From positions 799,425 to 863,424 of the forward strand of contig NZ_BCUR01000004.1 of the NCBI RefSeq assembly GCF_003569005.1: a DNA stretch of 64,000 nucleotides, given 5' to 3'. Below are positions 47,863 to 56,813 of this stretch, in pieces (position 1 is the stretch's first letter; every line of letters begins with the position of its first letter). A model generated the notes under the pieces. It did no database searches. It was given only the letters and a program-made list of their open reading frames with translations, and was not told the origin of the DNA. This DNA is from Vibrio superstes (GTDB lineage: Bacteria; Pseudomonadota; Gammaproteobacteria; Enterobacterales; Vibrionaceae). A program made the translations under genes and the position numbers.

Positions 47863-49203
47863 ATGGATAGAGCAGTAGTTGCTTGTAATCGATTTGGATT
47901 AGGGGCAAAAGAGAAGGAGCTAGAGTTAGCCCAAGCAGATCCTGTTAGGTGGCTTAAGAATCAATACCAAGCTGACATTAGCCAAGAGTTTTTTATTCAC
48001 CAACCAACCGCAAATGTCATTATGGCAAAAACGGTAAGCTATCGGGAGCAGACTCAGCAAGCGAAAAAAAATCAAGCCTCAGCAGAGGAACTGCAAAAAA
48101 TCAAAAAGGAAGGTGCTCAGTTTGCTAGGCAAACTTATCGTGATTATAGCGGTGACTCCTTAATGACTTCGATTAACACCAGTAATAGCGCTAAGCATAG
48201 ATTACTGGAGTTTTTCTCTAATCATTTCAGCGTTTCTGTAACCAACCCCTTGATGCGCGCTTTAGCTCCAACTCTGGAGAGAGAGGCGATACTCCCACAC
48301 CTTGATGGATCTTTTGAGCAGATGCTACTTGCGGTTGAACAACACCCAGCCATGCTTATTTACCTCAATAACGAACGCTCGTTTGGTCCCAATTCTCGTA
48401 TTGGACTTAGGCGTAAGAAGGGGCTAAATGAGAACTTGGCAAGGGAGATATTGGAGCTTCATACATTAGGTGTGGATGGTGGGTATTCTCAGACTGATGT
48501 CACTGAACTGGCGAAGGGCATTAGCGGATGGAGTGTCTCAGCTAAGAGCGACAACGGTTTTTTGTTTCGCAAATATGGTCATGAGCCTGGCAAGCGACAA
48601 CTGCTGGGAAAAGCTTATTCACAGCAAGGCGAAGAGCAAGGAAGACAGATGCTACGAGATCTGGCTCGCCACCCTAATACCGCTAAACACTTGAGCTACA
48701 AGCTTGCGCGCCACTATATCAATGACACGCCATCCCCTGAGCTAGTGAAGTCTCTCTCAGAGACTTGGCTAACAAGTAATGGTGATATTCATGAGGTGAT
48801 GTTGACCTTGGTCTCTCATCCTGAGGCGTGGCAAAGTGCGTCTAAGTTTAAGACCCCTAGAGAATACATTGTCTCTACAGCTCGAGCCGTACCCAACAGC
48901 AAATTGACAGAGCGCAGAGCATTGGCGAGCCTTAGTCAATTAGGCCAGATGCCCTATACATCAGGCAGTCCAAAGGGCTTTAGTGATCTAGAAATGAACT
49001 GGATGGGAGGAAGCAGCTTGTTGACGCGGGCCGATTGGGCGAACACCTATGCGAAACAGAGCAAGGCTGATGTTAATCAGGTGATGAGAGTGGCATTCAA
49101 CCAACAGCTTACGCCTGATAATAAACAACGTATTTTGCGGGCAGAAAGTCGTCAGCAAGCGCTCACTCTATTGTTGATGAGCCCCGAATTTCAAAGGCGA
49201 TAA
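47863..49203 (+). CDS. DUF1800 domain protein
   Basis: 446 residues from ATG 47863 (GAGAGG at 47853-47858 supports it over ATG 47851). DUF1800 marks: the N-terminal ACNRFGLGAKEKE; LLEFFSNHFSVSV; NENLAREILELHTLGVDGGYSQTDVTELAKGISGW; and the C-terminal LTLLLMSPEFQRR. The family is almost always paired with DUF1501, as here (13-base gap). Their joint function is unknown; no signal peptide is obvious in this protein. Confidence 0.92.
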   Translation: MDRAVVACNRFGLGAKEKELELAQADPVRWLKNQYQADISQEFFIHQPTANVIMAKTVSYREQTQQAKKNQASAEELQKIKKEGAQFARQTYRDYSGDSLMTSINTSNSAKHRLLEFFSNHFSVSVTNPLMRALAPTLEREAILPHLDGSFEQMLLAVEQHPAMLIYLNNERSFGPNSRIGLRRKKGLNENLAREILELHTLGVDGGYSQTDVTELAKGISGWSVSAKSDNGFLFRKYGHEPGKRQLLGKAYSQQGEEQGRQMLRDLARHPNTAKHLSYKLARHYINDTPSPELVKSLSETWLTSNGDIHEVMLTLVSHPEAWQSASKFKTPREYIVSTARAVPNSKLTERRALASLSQLGQMPYTSGSPKGFSDLEMNWMGGSSLLTRADWANTYAKQSKADVNQVMRVAFNQQLTPDNKQRILRAESRQQALTLLLMSPEFQRR

Positions 49204-49216
49204 GGGAAATAAGGTT

Positions 49217-50326
49217 ATGGAATCATCGTCAAGAAGAACATTTTTAAAGGGAACGGCTGCCAGCTTGTTGCTGTTTCATTCCCCTTGGGCTTTGGCAAAA
49301 AAATCAGCGCGTTCCCCTAAGGTTGTCTGGGTTGTGTTACGTGGTGCCTTAGATGGAATGCATACCGTCATTCCAAGTTTTGACCCTATGCTAGCCACTC
49401 ACAGGCCTAGCCTTTCTAAGGCGGCTAAGGGCTCTACACTTAAGTTAGATCAGGGGTATTTACTGCATTCTGCATTACCCAGTCTGCATCAATGGTATAA
49501 AAATAAACAGCTAACAACGGTGGTTGCCGTTGGCACAGGGTACGGTTCACGCTCTCATTTCGATGGGCAAGATTACCTTGAGTGGGGAGGGGAAAATAAA
49601 GAGTCTGGCTGGCTTGCTCGAGCTCTTGAAATGCAGCACCGCTCGGCCATAGCGGTTTCACAATCAACACCATTGAGCCTTCAAGGCACAGAAAAAGTGA
49701 CCTCTTGGTATCCCTCTCGTCTCAAAGACAGTAGTGAAGATACCTATCGCTCCATTCTCTCTTTGTATGATACTGATCCTGCCTTGCAAACAGCATTTAA
49801 GCAGGGAGTTGAGCTAAAAATGACCGCTACAATGGAAGGTATGGGTAAGCAAAGCGGCCAGTTTGTTTATCTCGCTCAAAGCTGTGGTCGTTTATTAAAA
49901 GGCAGCGAGGGTGCAGATTGTGGAATGCTGGAGTTGGGCGGATGGGATACACATAATAATCAAGAACCTCGATTGAAGCGGCAGTTTGCTCAGCTAGATA
50001 AAGGGCTCGCTGCATTGAAAGAGGAACTGGGCGAGGAGTGGGATGATACGCTAGTGATTATCGCTACAGAGTTTGGTCGCACGGTTAAGCAAAATGGCAC
50101 TCAAGGTACTGACCATGGAACAGCAAGTGTATTGCTATTTGCTGGAGGAAGACTCCCCCAAGGAGGACAAGTGCTGGGTGAATGGCCAGGGCTGAAAGAG
50201 AATCAACTTTACCAAGGGAGAGACCTAAAACCGACCTCTAACACCTTTGATTGGATTTCTCAGCACCTAGCCTATCATTGGGATACGAACGTCAACACAC
50301 TCAATCATGCAGTGCGAGGGGCTTAA
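49217..50326 (+). CDS. DUF1501 domain protein with Tat-like signal
   Basis: 369 residues. The N terminus SSRRTFLKGTAASLLLFHSPWALA is a twin-arginine signal. DUF1501 features include LRGALDGMHTVIP, HFDGQDYLEWGG, GGWDTHNNQ and VIIATEFGRTVKQNGTQGTDHGTASVLLFAGG. The fold is sulfatase/phosphatase-like, and the conserved His and Asp residues suggest metal binding, but no activity is established. Its stop codon interlocks with the stop of the convergent GGDEF-EAL gene (TTAA at 50323-50326). Confidence 0.92.
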   Translation: MESSSRRTFLKGTAASLLLFHSPWALAKKSARSPKVVWVVLRGALDGMHTVIPSFDPMLATHRPSLSKAAKGSTLKLDQGYLLHSALPSLHQWYKNKQLTTVVAVGTGYGSRSHFDGQDYLEWGGENKESGWLARALEMQHRSAIAVSQSTPLSLQGTEKVTSWYPSRLKDSSEDTYRSILSLYDTDPALQTAFKQGVELKMTATMEGMGKQSGQFVYLAQSCGRLLKGSEGADCGMLELGGWDTHNNQEPRLKRQFAQLDKGLAALKEELGEEWDDTLVIIATEFGRTVKQNGTQGTDHGTASVLLFAGGRLPQGGQVLGEWPGLKENQLYQGRDLKPTSNTFDWISQHLAYHWDTNVNTLNHAVRGA

Positions 50327-52635
50327 CTGGTATGGTTTTTTGCTCTATCTAGTAGCAGAGCCTCAAACGCTTCTTTGGTAAGAGGGCGACTGTAGTAAAA
50401 CCCTTGTGCGAACTCACAAGAATGTCTTTGTAGGTAATCTTTATCCCACTGTGTCTCAACACCCTCAGCCACTACCTTAAGACCAAGTGCTTTAGCCATG
50501 GCTATGATGGCATTGACTAATTCTTGCGAAGATGGCGTCGTCTCTATCTCTTGTAAGAATGAGCGGTCTATCTTGAGCTTGCTAAACGGAAATTTCTGCA
50601 AATAACTGAGCGCAGAGTAGCCGGTACCAAAGTCATCAATGGAGAGATAAACGCCCAGTTGTTTAATTTCCTCAAGCAAGCGCACCGTTTCAAGGGTGTG
50701 ATTGAATAGAAGGCTTTCAGTGATCTCAATATCAAGTAAGCTTGGCTCTAATCCTGAGTTACTCAACGCTGTTAGGATATTCTCCATTAAGGTGTCTTTT
50801 TGTCTAAACTGTGCCGCCGAAAAGTTGACGGCAATAGATAGCGGCTGAATGCTTTGCCATTGCTGAGCCTGATGACAAGCGGTGTGCAGAGCTATCTCGC
50901 CAAGCTTATGAATAAGGCCATTTTTCTCGGCAATCGGAATAAATTCTTCAGGAGAGACAAATCCAAGTTTCTCATCATCCCAGCGCATTAGGGCTTCAGC
51001 ACCTACGATTTGTTCTGTGCTGAGATCAATGATGGGTTGATAGTACATTTCTAGTTCATCTTGATTGATGGCTTGGCGTAACCTAGCGTCGATATCGAGG
51101 TTTCTCTGAACATCGGTATTCATGCTTGAGTCATAAAAACTGAAGCCATTTCGTCCTTCTTTCTTGACCCTATACATAGCGGTATCAGCATGCGCCATCA
51201 GTTCTTCAGCATTCTCACCATCTTGAGGGTAGATAGACATACCAATACTGGTGGAGACAAAAAACTCACTCGCTTCAAGTTGGAATGGGTCTTCAAAGGT
51301 TGCTAGTAATTTTGATGCTAATAACTGGGCTTGTTTCTCTGAATTCAAGTTAGGGATAACCAGCAAGAATTCATCCCCGCCAATACGAGCGACAACGTCA
51401 GTCTTACGCACAGAATCTTTTAAGCGTTTAGCGGTTTGCATTAGAATTTGGTCGCCGGCTAGGTGACCTAATGTGTCATTGATCTGCTTAAAGTTATCTA
51501 GGTCAATGAACATCACCAAAACATTCATTTCCTCGCGTCTTGCTTGGAGTAGGGCGTGCCTAAGCTTCTCGTCTCCAGACTTACGATTGGAAAGTCGGGT
51601 CAGGGTGTCGTGGGTAGCTTGATAGGCCAACTCTTGCTCATACATTTTACGCCGGTCGATCTCTGTCTTCAGACGTTCGTTTTGTCGAGTCAAAGCAGCC
51701 TGTTGGTTGTGTGTTTCTTCAATCTTAGTGGTCAGTACTAGATTGGTATTATTGATGCGTAGCGAGTAATAAAGGCCCAATATTACGGGAGCTGCCAAAA
51801 AGGAGAGGCCGACAGTAAACCAAGTTGAGGTAATGATCTGGCTTTCAGATACCGGTTCAAACCAAGCATGCAGCCTGAATGGGGTTTTTCCGACTTTTTG
51901 GTCAAAATACAAGGTATTACCTTGTTTGAAATCAATAGGATTTCCTTCTGCGTCAAAGGTATTCCAAATAGGTAACATGCCTTGTTGCGTCGCGAGATCT
52001 AACTTACTGTTACTGTTTTCGTATTCTTGTGCGGTTAACAGACGAATAATGACATCTAAATTGATATCACCAACGACCACTCCAACTAATTCACCATTGA
52101 AGTAGACGTTTTCTAGTACTCGAATCATCATTTGGTCATTTTTGCCAAACACATCTATCTTGTGATCGACGGCACGCATTTCGTCAAAAGGGACGCGACT
52201 GATATCAAAGGGGAGTCTTGGGTGAGAGTCTGCGATGACATTGGACTTGAAGCCAACCAGTAACATTCGGTCAAAGAGAGCGCTGGTGCTGAGTGTGGTA
52301 TCGGGTTTGGTTAGGCGAACGAGATTGCGACGAAGCTGTAGTAAGCTCGACCCTAGGCCATATTCCATGGACATACCAGAGGCAAGGTTGGCAAAAAACG
52401 TATAGGTGGTCTTGTGCTTGGCTACCCCTTTTACATCTTCGCTAGTGGCATCAAAGAAGTAATCTAGAGATTCAGAGTAGCTCTTGACCTTAAGGTTTAA
52501 CTCATTAAGTTGTGACTCTTTAAGGCGATTTTGCCCAGCATTAGTCACGGTAATCATAAGTAACAAGTAGGCTCCTAAAAGGAACCCACCCATTAAAATT
52601 GCATTTCGGCTATTAATTCTAAGCCTCATTTTCAT
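50323..52635 (-). CDS. Membrane GGDEF-EAL cyclic di-GMP protein
   Basis: 770 residues. N-terminal membrane segment (about 13-32), a large periplasmic Cache-like sensor (about 35-280), a second segment (about 278-298), a short coil, GGDEF (about 345-500) and EAL (about 515-765). GGDEF is intact (RIGGDEF) with an RKTD inhibitory site. The EAL side keeps AEALMRW, NFSAAQF, EITES, DDFGTGYSAL, KLKID and AEGVET, so both activities are possible. The start overlaps the upstream binding-protein gene by 4 bases, so the two are translated together and probably act together. Confidence 0.92.
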   Translation of the reverse strand: MKMRLRINSRNAILMGGFLLGAYLLLMITVTNAGQNRLKESQLNELNLKVKSYSESLDYFFDATSEDVKGVAKHKTTYTFFANLASGMSMEYGLGSSLLQLRRNLVRLTKPDTTLSTSALFDRMLLVGFKSNVIADSHPRLPFDISRVPFDEMRAVDHKIDVFGKNDQMMIRVLENVYFNGELVGVVVGDINLDVIIRLLTAQEYENSNSKLDLATQQGMLPIWNTFDAEGNPIDFKQGNTLYFDQKVGKTPFRLHAWFEPVSESQIITSTWFTVGLSFLAAPVILGLYYSLRINNTNLVLTTKIEETHNQQAALTRQNERLKTEIDRRKMYEQELAYQATHDTLTRLSNRKSGDEKLRHALLQARREEMNVLVMFIDLDNFKQINDTLGHLAGDQILMQTAKRLKDSVRKTDVVARIGGDEFLLVIPNLNSEKQAQLLASKLLATFEDPFQLEASEFFVSTSIGMSIYPQDGENAEELMAHADTAMYRVKKEGRNGFSFYDSSMNTDVQRNLDIDARLRQAINQDELEMYYQPIIDLSTEQIVGAEALMRWDDEKLGFVSPEEFIPIAEKNGLIHKLGEIALHTACHQAQQWQSIQPLSIAVNFSAAQFRQKDTLMENILTALSNSGLEPSLLDIEITESLLFNHTLETVRLLEEIKQLGVYLSIDDFGTGYSALSYLQKFPFSKLKIDRSFLQEIETTPSSQELVNAIIAMAKALGLKVVAEGVETQWDKDYLQRHSCEFAQGFYYSRPLTKEAFEALLLDRAKNHTS

Positions 52636-53567
52636 ATATTGTTTTTCTCGTAAGACTCGAAGTAATCACTGTAAAAATAAAACACCGACGGGTAGTATTT
52701 TTCGACCAGCTGATTATATGTGCCGTCGCGCCTGATTTCTCTCAAATAATCATTAAACGCCTTGCGTAGATTTGGTGAGTTTTTACGAAAGCCAGCAGCC
52801 ATGAACTGCTCTTCAGATACAGGCCCAATAACCTTGATCTCTCCAGGCCACTTCTCTAATGCTATTAGCGTATCAGGGACGTCAAGCAAGGTGTTATCAG
52901 CATCTTCATTTAGAATTGCTGGCACCATTTCATTCAATTTACGTTCTTCTTCAGGGAGAATAACGTTAGCGCCTGTGTCATAAAGATTGTATAGATTAGG
53001 GTCTAGGCAGGTTTGTTCCATAGCCAGTACGTCTTGCCCGTTGAGCAATTTTTTTACCTGTAGAATATCGTTATCTACTGAGCCACTTGGAGTGATGGGC
53101 TTTAGCTTCGAATCTGAACGAGAGATGAGCCAAACAGCCGATGGGAAATAGTCATCGGAAAAATCTACTAGCTCTTCTCGCCATGGGAGGATGGTGGCGC
53201 CATTTGAAATAACATCGCCAGTAATGGGAACGGAGTCGCCATATTGAATGCTGTTGTTCTTAAAGATGGCTTGCTTGCCAGTCAATTGACCAAATGCAGT
53301 ATTCCAGGAGCTCGGAACAAACTCGTAATCCACGCCGATGTACTCTGCGAAGCCTTGAATGAGTTCAATGTCCAGTCCACGCGCAGAATAAAGACCATCT
53401 CTATTGATGTAGCTGACAAAATTGGCATAGGGGATCCCGATATGTCGAATCACGCCGGCTTGTTTAACTTCTTTTAGGTCGTACGCATAACTTGGCTTGG
53501 CACCTACAAGCATGGTTAAACAAAGGCTACCAACCAAACCGAGAAATGTGCGTTTTTTTATCATCAT
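52632..53567 (-). CDS. Periplasmic family 3 solute-binding protein
   Basis: 311 residues from ATG 53567, which has AAGG six bases upstream. ATG 53573 is directly against that site and is less likely. A signal peptide (LVGSLCLTMLVGAKPSYA) precedes a SBP_bac_3 fold: IRHIGIPYANFVSYIN, GLDIELIQGFAEYIGVDYEFVPSSWN, NSIQYGDSVPITGDVISNGATILPWREELVDFSDDY. Family members bind amino acids and related molecules. No ABC permease is nearby. Instead the gene overlaps a GGDEF-EAL gene, so it is probably a ligand sensor for c-di-GMP signalling and not a transporter part. Confidence 0.88.
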   Translation of the reverse strand: MMIKKRTFLGLVGSLCLTMLVGAKPSYAYDLKEVKQAGVIRHIGIPYANFVSYINRDGLYSARGLDIELIQGFAEYIGVDYEFVPSSWNTAFGQLTGKQAIFKNNSIQYGDSVPITGDVISNGATILPWREELVDFSDDYFPSAVWLISRSDSKLKPITPSGSVDNDILQVKKLLNGQDVLAMEQTCLDPNLYNLYDTGANVILPEEERKLNEMVPAILNEDADNTLLDVPDTLIALEKWPGEIKVIGPVSEEQFMAAGFRKNSPNLRKAFNDYLREIRRDGTYNQLVEKYYPSVFYFYSDYFESYEKNNI

Positions 53568-53624
53568 AGTCATCCTTGATTAATATGATTAGGGCTCGCC
53601 AAGGCTAAGCGAGCCCTACTTTTA

Positions 53625-55043
53625 TTAGGACATACGCTTGGCTAGGTGTGCCATCGCATCAACTAATCCCTTTACGTCATCCTCATCGTGGAATAGGTGA
53701 GTAGAGATACGTAATGCATAAGTATCAGTAGTATCACCTAGATGCAACGGGAAGTTTGTTGTACGGATAATGTATCCGTAGTCTTCGCGAAGGCGATCAC
53801 GGAACTCAGTTAGGCGAGCGCCATGAGACTCTTCATTACCTGCTTCACCATCGAATGGGTCAAACGCGGTTAAACCACTAGATAGCTCGCGATTCGGCGG
53901 GCAGTAAAATCTACCATCTGATAGTTGCTTGGCGAGCTCTGCTTTGCATAAGGCACTGAGATCCAGTACTCGCTCTTCAATTTTGTCGCGGCCAATTTCA
54001 TCCCAAAGTTTACACGAATCGGTTAGAGCTTGTTTCGCGGGATAATGGTCATTACCTACATATTGCATACGCATAGTGATACCGTATAGGGAGTAACGGT
54101 CTTCACCTAATGACGAGTTCACTAGATAGAAAGGACGACGATCTGATGGCCAGAAACGTAATAAGCGCTCGGCCTCCTGGCGGATGTATAGGATACCAGT
54201 TGCACCAGGACCACACTGCCATTTATGACCAGAACCTGCATAAAAGTCGCAATCCATATCGTGCAAGTCGATGTTCATCATGCCGATAGTATGAGCTGCA
54301 TCCACTAGCGTAGGAATGCCATTGTCACGTGCTAATGCACAAATCTCTTTAGCGGGAAGCAGAGTACCTGTCTTATAGGGAATGTGAGAGAACATGATTA
54401 AACGAACATTACCATTCACATTATGCTTAGCAATTGCGTCAGCAAACACATCGACATAGTCTTGCTTAGTTAGCTCTTTCTCACCTGTATATACTGGGAT
54501 TTCAATCTCTACAACCTTGGCACCGCAACGTTCGGTAGCAACAAATAGAGGTGATGTTCCACCAATATGCTCATGGTGAGTAGTGATAACAATATCACCT
54601 TCTTGGAAGTCTAAACCACTGATGACTGAAATCATGCCATCTGTAGTATTGCGGCTAAGAACAATCTCGTTCTCGTCTGCCCCAAATCCTGGAGCAATAT
54701 CTGCAACCATTTCACTGACGTATGGCCAACCACCGAATTTTTCTTGCATGTCCCACGGATATTTAGCGACGATTTCGTTGTTTTCAGTGAACGTTTGTAA
54801 CACGCTCTCTGGCATTGAGCCCGTGGTACCAACGTTCATATAGACACTTTTTTTGTCTAGGATGAATTCTTTTTTAACCTGTTTCCAAAAGTTTTTATCA
54901 GAAGAGCCATTGTTGCCTGAGAAACTAGGTTTTTTTGCTAGTGCGTTGGTTGAGAAAAGGGTCGAGCCTAAGCCAGCAACAGCAACACCTGCGCCGCCTT
55001 TTAGAAAGTCCCTGCGATTAAACTTCGATGTGGTTTCACTCAT
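53625..55043 (-). CDS. Tat-exported PLP-dependent class V aminotransferase-like protein
   Basis: 472 residues. The N terminus KFNRRDFLKGGAGVAVAGLGSTLFSTNALA is a twin-arginine signal. The rest is a class V PLP fold related to isopenicillin N epimerase: STNTT-like loop SRNTTDGMISVISGLDF, aspartate in TLVDAAHTIG and PLP lysine in GSGHKWQCGPG. Tat export with PLP bound resembles PvdN of Pseudomonas, a periplasmic enzyme that modifies pyoverdine; no pyoverdine genes are here. It leads a three-gene unit with a binding protein and a c-di-GMP protein. AGGAA precedes the ATG. Confidence 0.9.
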   Translation of the reverse strand: MSETTSKFNRRDFLKGGAGVAVAGLGSTLFSTNALAKKPSFSGNNGSSDKNFWKQVKKEFILDKKSVYMNVGTTGSMPESVLQTFTENNEIVAKYPWDMQEKFGGWPYVSEMVADIAPGFGADENEIVLSRNTTDGMISVISGLDFQEGDIVITTHHEHIGGTSPLFVATERCGAKVVEIEIPVYTGEKELTKQDYVDVFADAIAKHNVNGNVRLIMFSHIPYKTGTLLPAKEICALARDNGIPTLVDAAHTIGMMNIDLHDMDCDFYAGSGHKWQCGPGATGILYIRQEAERLLRFWPSDRRPFYLVNSSLGEDRYSLYGITMRMQYVGNDHYPAKQALTDSCKLWDEIGRDKIEERVLDLSALCKAELAKQLSDGRFYCPPNRELSSGLTAFDPFDGEAGNEESHGARLTEFRDRLREDYGYIIRTTNFPLHLGDTTDTYALRISTHLFHDEDDVKGLVDAMAHLAKRMS

Positions 55044-55459
55044 TTTTCAATTTCCTTTGGTTGAGTTGGGTGAACTTCGTAACCAATATTCAATTTAAAT
55101 AGAGATATTCAGATTGAACATTCTTAGAACAGCTTAAATCTAGATGGCAAGAGCTAAGGTTGTTTAACCGCTTAAATAAAATCCGTAAGATTCCGTAACA
55201 TTACTGTATTTAACGTAATAGTTTTATGAGTATTAAAGAATAATGAAATAACTATAAGTTATTGATAATGAATGTTTTGTGAATCAACCCTTTCTGTCGC
55301 CCTGAACTATCTAGTTCTATTTGTGTGGATTATATTTACAAAGAGAAACAATTGATATGCTTGGGGTGTAAGGTTATTAGGAAGTGTGATCTTAGTTGTA
55401 TCAAGCTTCAAAATAGTAATTTAAATCCAGTTGGTTAAGAAACAGTAACTGGTTTCATG
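55044..55459. other. Intergenic region upstream of the PLP-enzyme operon
   Basis: About 415 AT-rich bases shared by divergent units, with no gene. It should hold the minus-strand promoter of the PLP-SBP-GGDEF/EAL operon, but I cannot place it with confidence. Confidence 0.4.
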
Positions 55460-55639
55460 TATAATATACGATCGCTTTTAGCGAGCACGAATGTGCTAAG
55501 AGGGTGCATGTCCAGAAGTCTGGATAAATACATTATTGAGAATACTGACTACCGCAGGTGATATTTAGAATCATCTCTTTTCAGATAGAGTCGGTGTACA
55601 TGTGTATAATTGGCCTTTTAAGCAAAGAGCAATAGTACC
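55460..55639 (+). promoter_or_regulatory. Promoter-like box and hairpin-rich leader of the DUF3859 gene
   Basis: TATAAT at 55460-55465 is a perfect -10 (the -35 is weak). It is followed by three back-to-back hairpins: TCGCT-TTT-AGCGA (55472-55484), AGCAC-GAAT-GTGCT (55484-55497) and TCCAG-AAGT-CTGGA (55511-55524). A second TATAAT lies at 55605-55610. It is either a structured leader of about 165 bases or a small RNA. I cannot assign it to a known RNA family. Confidence 0.45.
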
Positions 55640-56077
55640 TTGGCAAAGCGTAGCCCTATCATAGAAACAACCTCATACGGCATCTACTCTCACTGGGATG
55701 CGGATTCAAAGGACCTTCCGAAGATTACTCAGTTTACCAATACGGTGACGGCCGAGGAGGGGGTGGAGTTTGGTTTTATTGTTAATATCAAAAAAGCCAA
55801 GGGGACCCTGCTCAATTACTGCATCTATCATCCTGGTATCATCAATAAGAAGGGTAAGGTATTAGCGCCTTTTGATGGAGAAATCTATGTACGCAGTAAT
55901 GATTGGAATTTCTATCTCGGGGATACGATCCAGCTGCTGCACCCCGTTGATGGCTTAGAGAGCAATCTAGGTGAATGGCGTATGGTGCTTGAAATGCAAG
56001 GCAAGATTATTGCTGAAAAGACATTTCGTGTCGTAGGGCGCGATGAGGCGCAGTTCTGGAAGCAGCGCGGGTTTTAA
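55640..56077 (+). CDS. DUF3859 domain protein
   Basis: 145 residues, beginning with TTG at 55640 (MAKRSPIIETTSYGIYSHWD). No signal peptide or membrane segment is seen. A beta-rich single domain includes NYCIYHPGIINKKGKV and GEWRMVLEMQGKIIAEKTFRVV, matching DUF3859 proteins of marine gammaproteobacteria; the function is unknown. No strong ribosome binding site precedes the TTG, so translation may depend on the unusual leader. Confidence 0.8.
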   Translation: MAKRSPIIETTSYGIYSHWDADSKDLPKITQFTNTVTAEEGVEFGFIVNIKKAKGTLLNYCIYHPGIINKKGKVLAPFDGEIYVRSNDWNFYLGDTIQLLHPVDGLESNLGEWRMVLEMQGKIIAEKTFRVVGRDEAQFWKQRGF

Positions 56078-56132
56078 TGGTTCTTATCAGGGTCATTATA
56101 TTCTGGTAAGTGTTGGTTAATTCTAGGTTTTC

Positions 56133-56612
56133 TTATCTTGGTTTAGCGAAGGTTTGTGTCCAGTAAATCTCATACTCAGTGTCGCTTTTTTCAACGAAGC
56201 CGGCTCCCATCTGAGTCACCATAGGATCCATCATATTTTTACAATGCCCTTCGCTTCTCATCCAAGCCTCTAGCACGGCATCAACTCCGTGTTGCCCTGC
56301 TGCCACATTTTCTGCCCATGCCGACCAAATGTATCCCTGCTTGGTAATGCGTTCATCTGGTGAGCTGTCATTTGAGCCTGTATGAGAAAGAAAATCGCCC
56401 TCAGCCATATCCTTTGAATGTTCTTCTGCGACAGCCTGTAAGGTCTTATTCCATGTTAGTGGGCCGACAGCAGGCATTTTGGCAGAACCACATACCTGAG
56501 GTTGCGCGCGAAGTGTGTTGACGGATTTCAACATTTTGTCGTTATCTAGATTACCCGCCAGAATGCTTGTCGAAAACAATAAGCATGAAAGAGTGTATCG
56601 ATAGGGAAGCAT
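56133..56612 (-). CDS. Secreted CAP-domain (SCP-like) protein
   Basis: 159 residues. A signal peptide (LSCLLFSTSILA) precedes a bacterial CAP domain: LNTLRAQPQVCG-like start, LTWNKTLQAVAEEHSKDMAEGDFLSHTGSNDSSPDERITKQGY, the AENVAAG motif and WMRSEGHCKNMMDP. Conserved His and Glu residues for metal binding are present. Two cysteines could form a disulfide. CAP proteins are secreted, with roles that include lipid binding or proteolysis; which one applies here is unknown. Confidence 0.9.
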   Translation of the reverse strand: MLPYRYTLSCLLFSTSILAGNLDNDKMLKSVNTLRAQPQVCGSAKMPAVGPLTWNKTLQAVAEEHSKDMAEGDFLSHTGSNDSSPDERITKQGYIWSAWAENVAAGQHGVDAVLEAWMRSEGHCKNMMDPMVTQMGAGFVEKSDTEYEIYWTQTFAKPR

Positions 56613-56757
56613 ACGTTATTCCATGTGAATACGAGAACAGGGGCGAATGCCAATCACAAAAATCAACGGCAAAAATGTGACTGCGCTTGGCAACGTCATG
56701 ACCAGTTCAATATAGAACCAAGTAGTAAAAGACACAAAGAATGTTATCAGCAGGCAT

Positions 56758-56786
56758 AAAAAAAGCCTCGTAAGAGACGAGGCTTT
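56758..56786 (-). terminator. Intrinsic terminator after the hydroxyisobutyrate dehydrogenase family gene
   Basis: AAAGCCTCGT and ACGAGGCTTT arms with a five-base loop. On the minus strand a run of T follows (the A run at 56758-56764). Confidence 0.9.
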
Positions 56787-56813
56787 AAAAATAGCGTTAA
56801 GCTAAATTTTCAA

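Noticed and set aside
55472..55560. Possible tRNA or tRNA-like gene
   Set aside because: Several small stems are present, but no acceptor stem, no T-loop TTCGA and no CCA end can be fitted.
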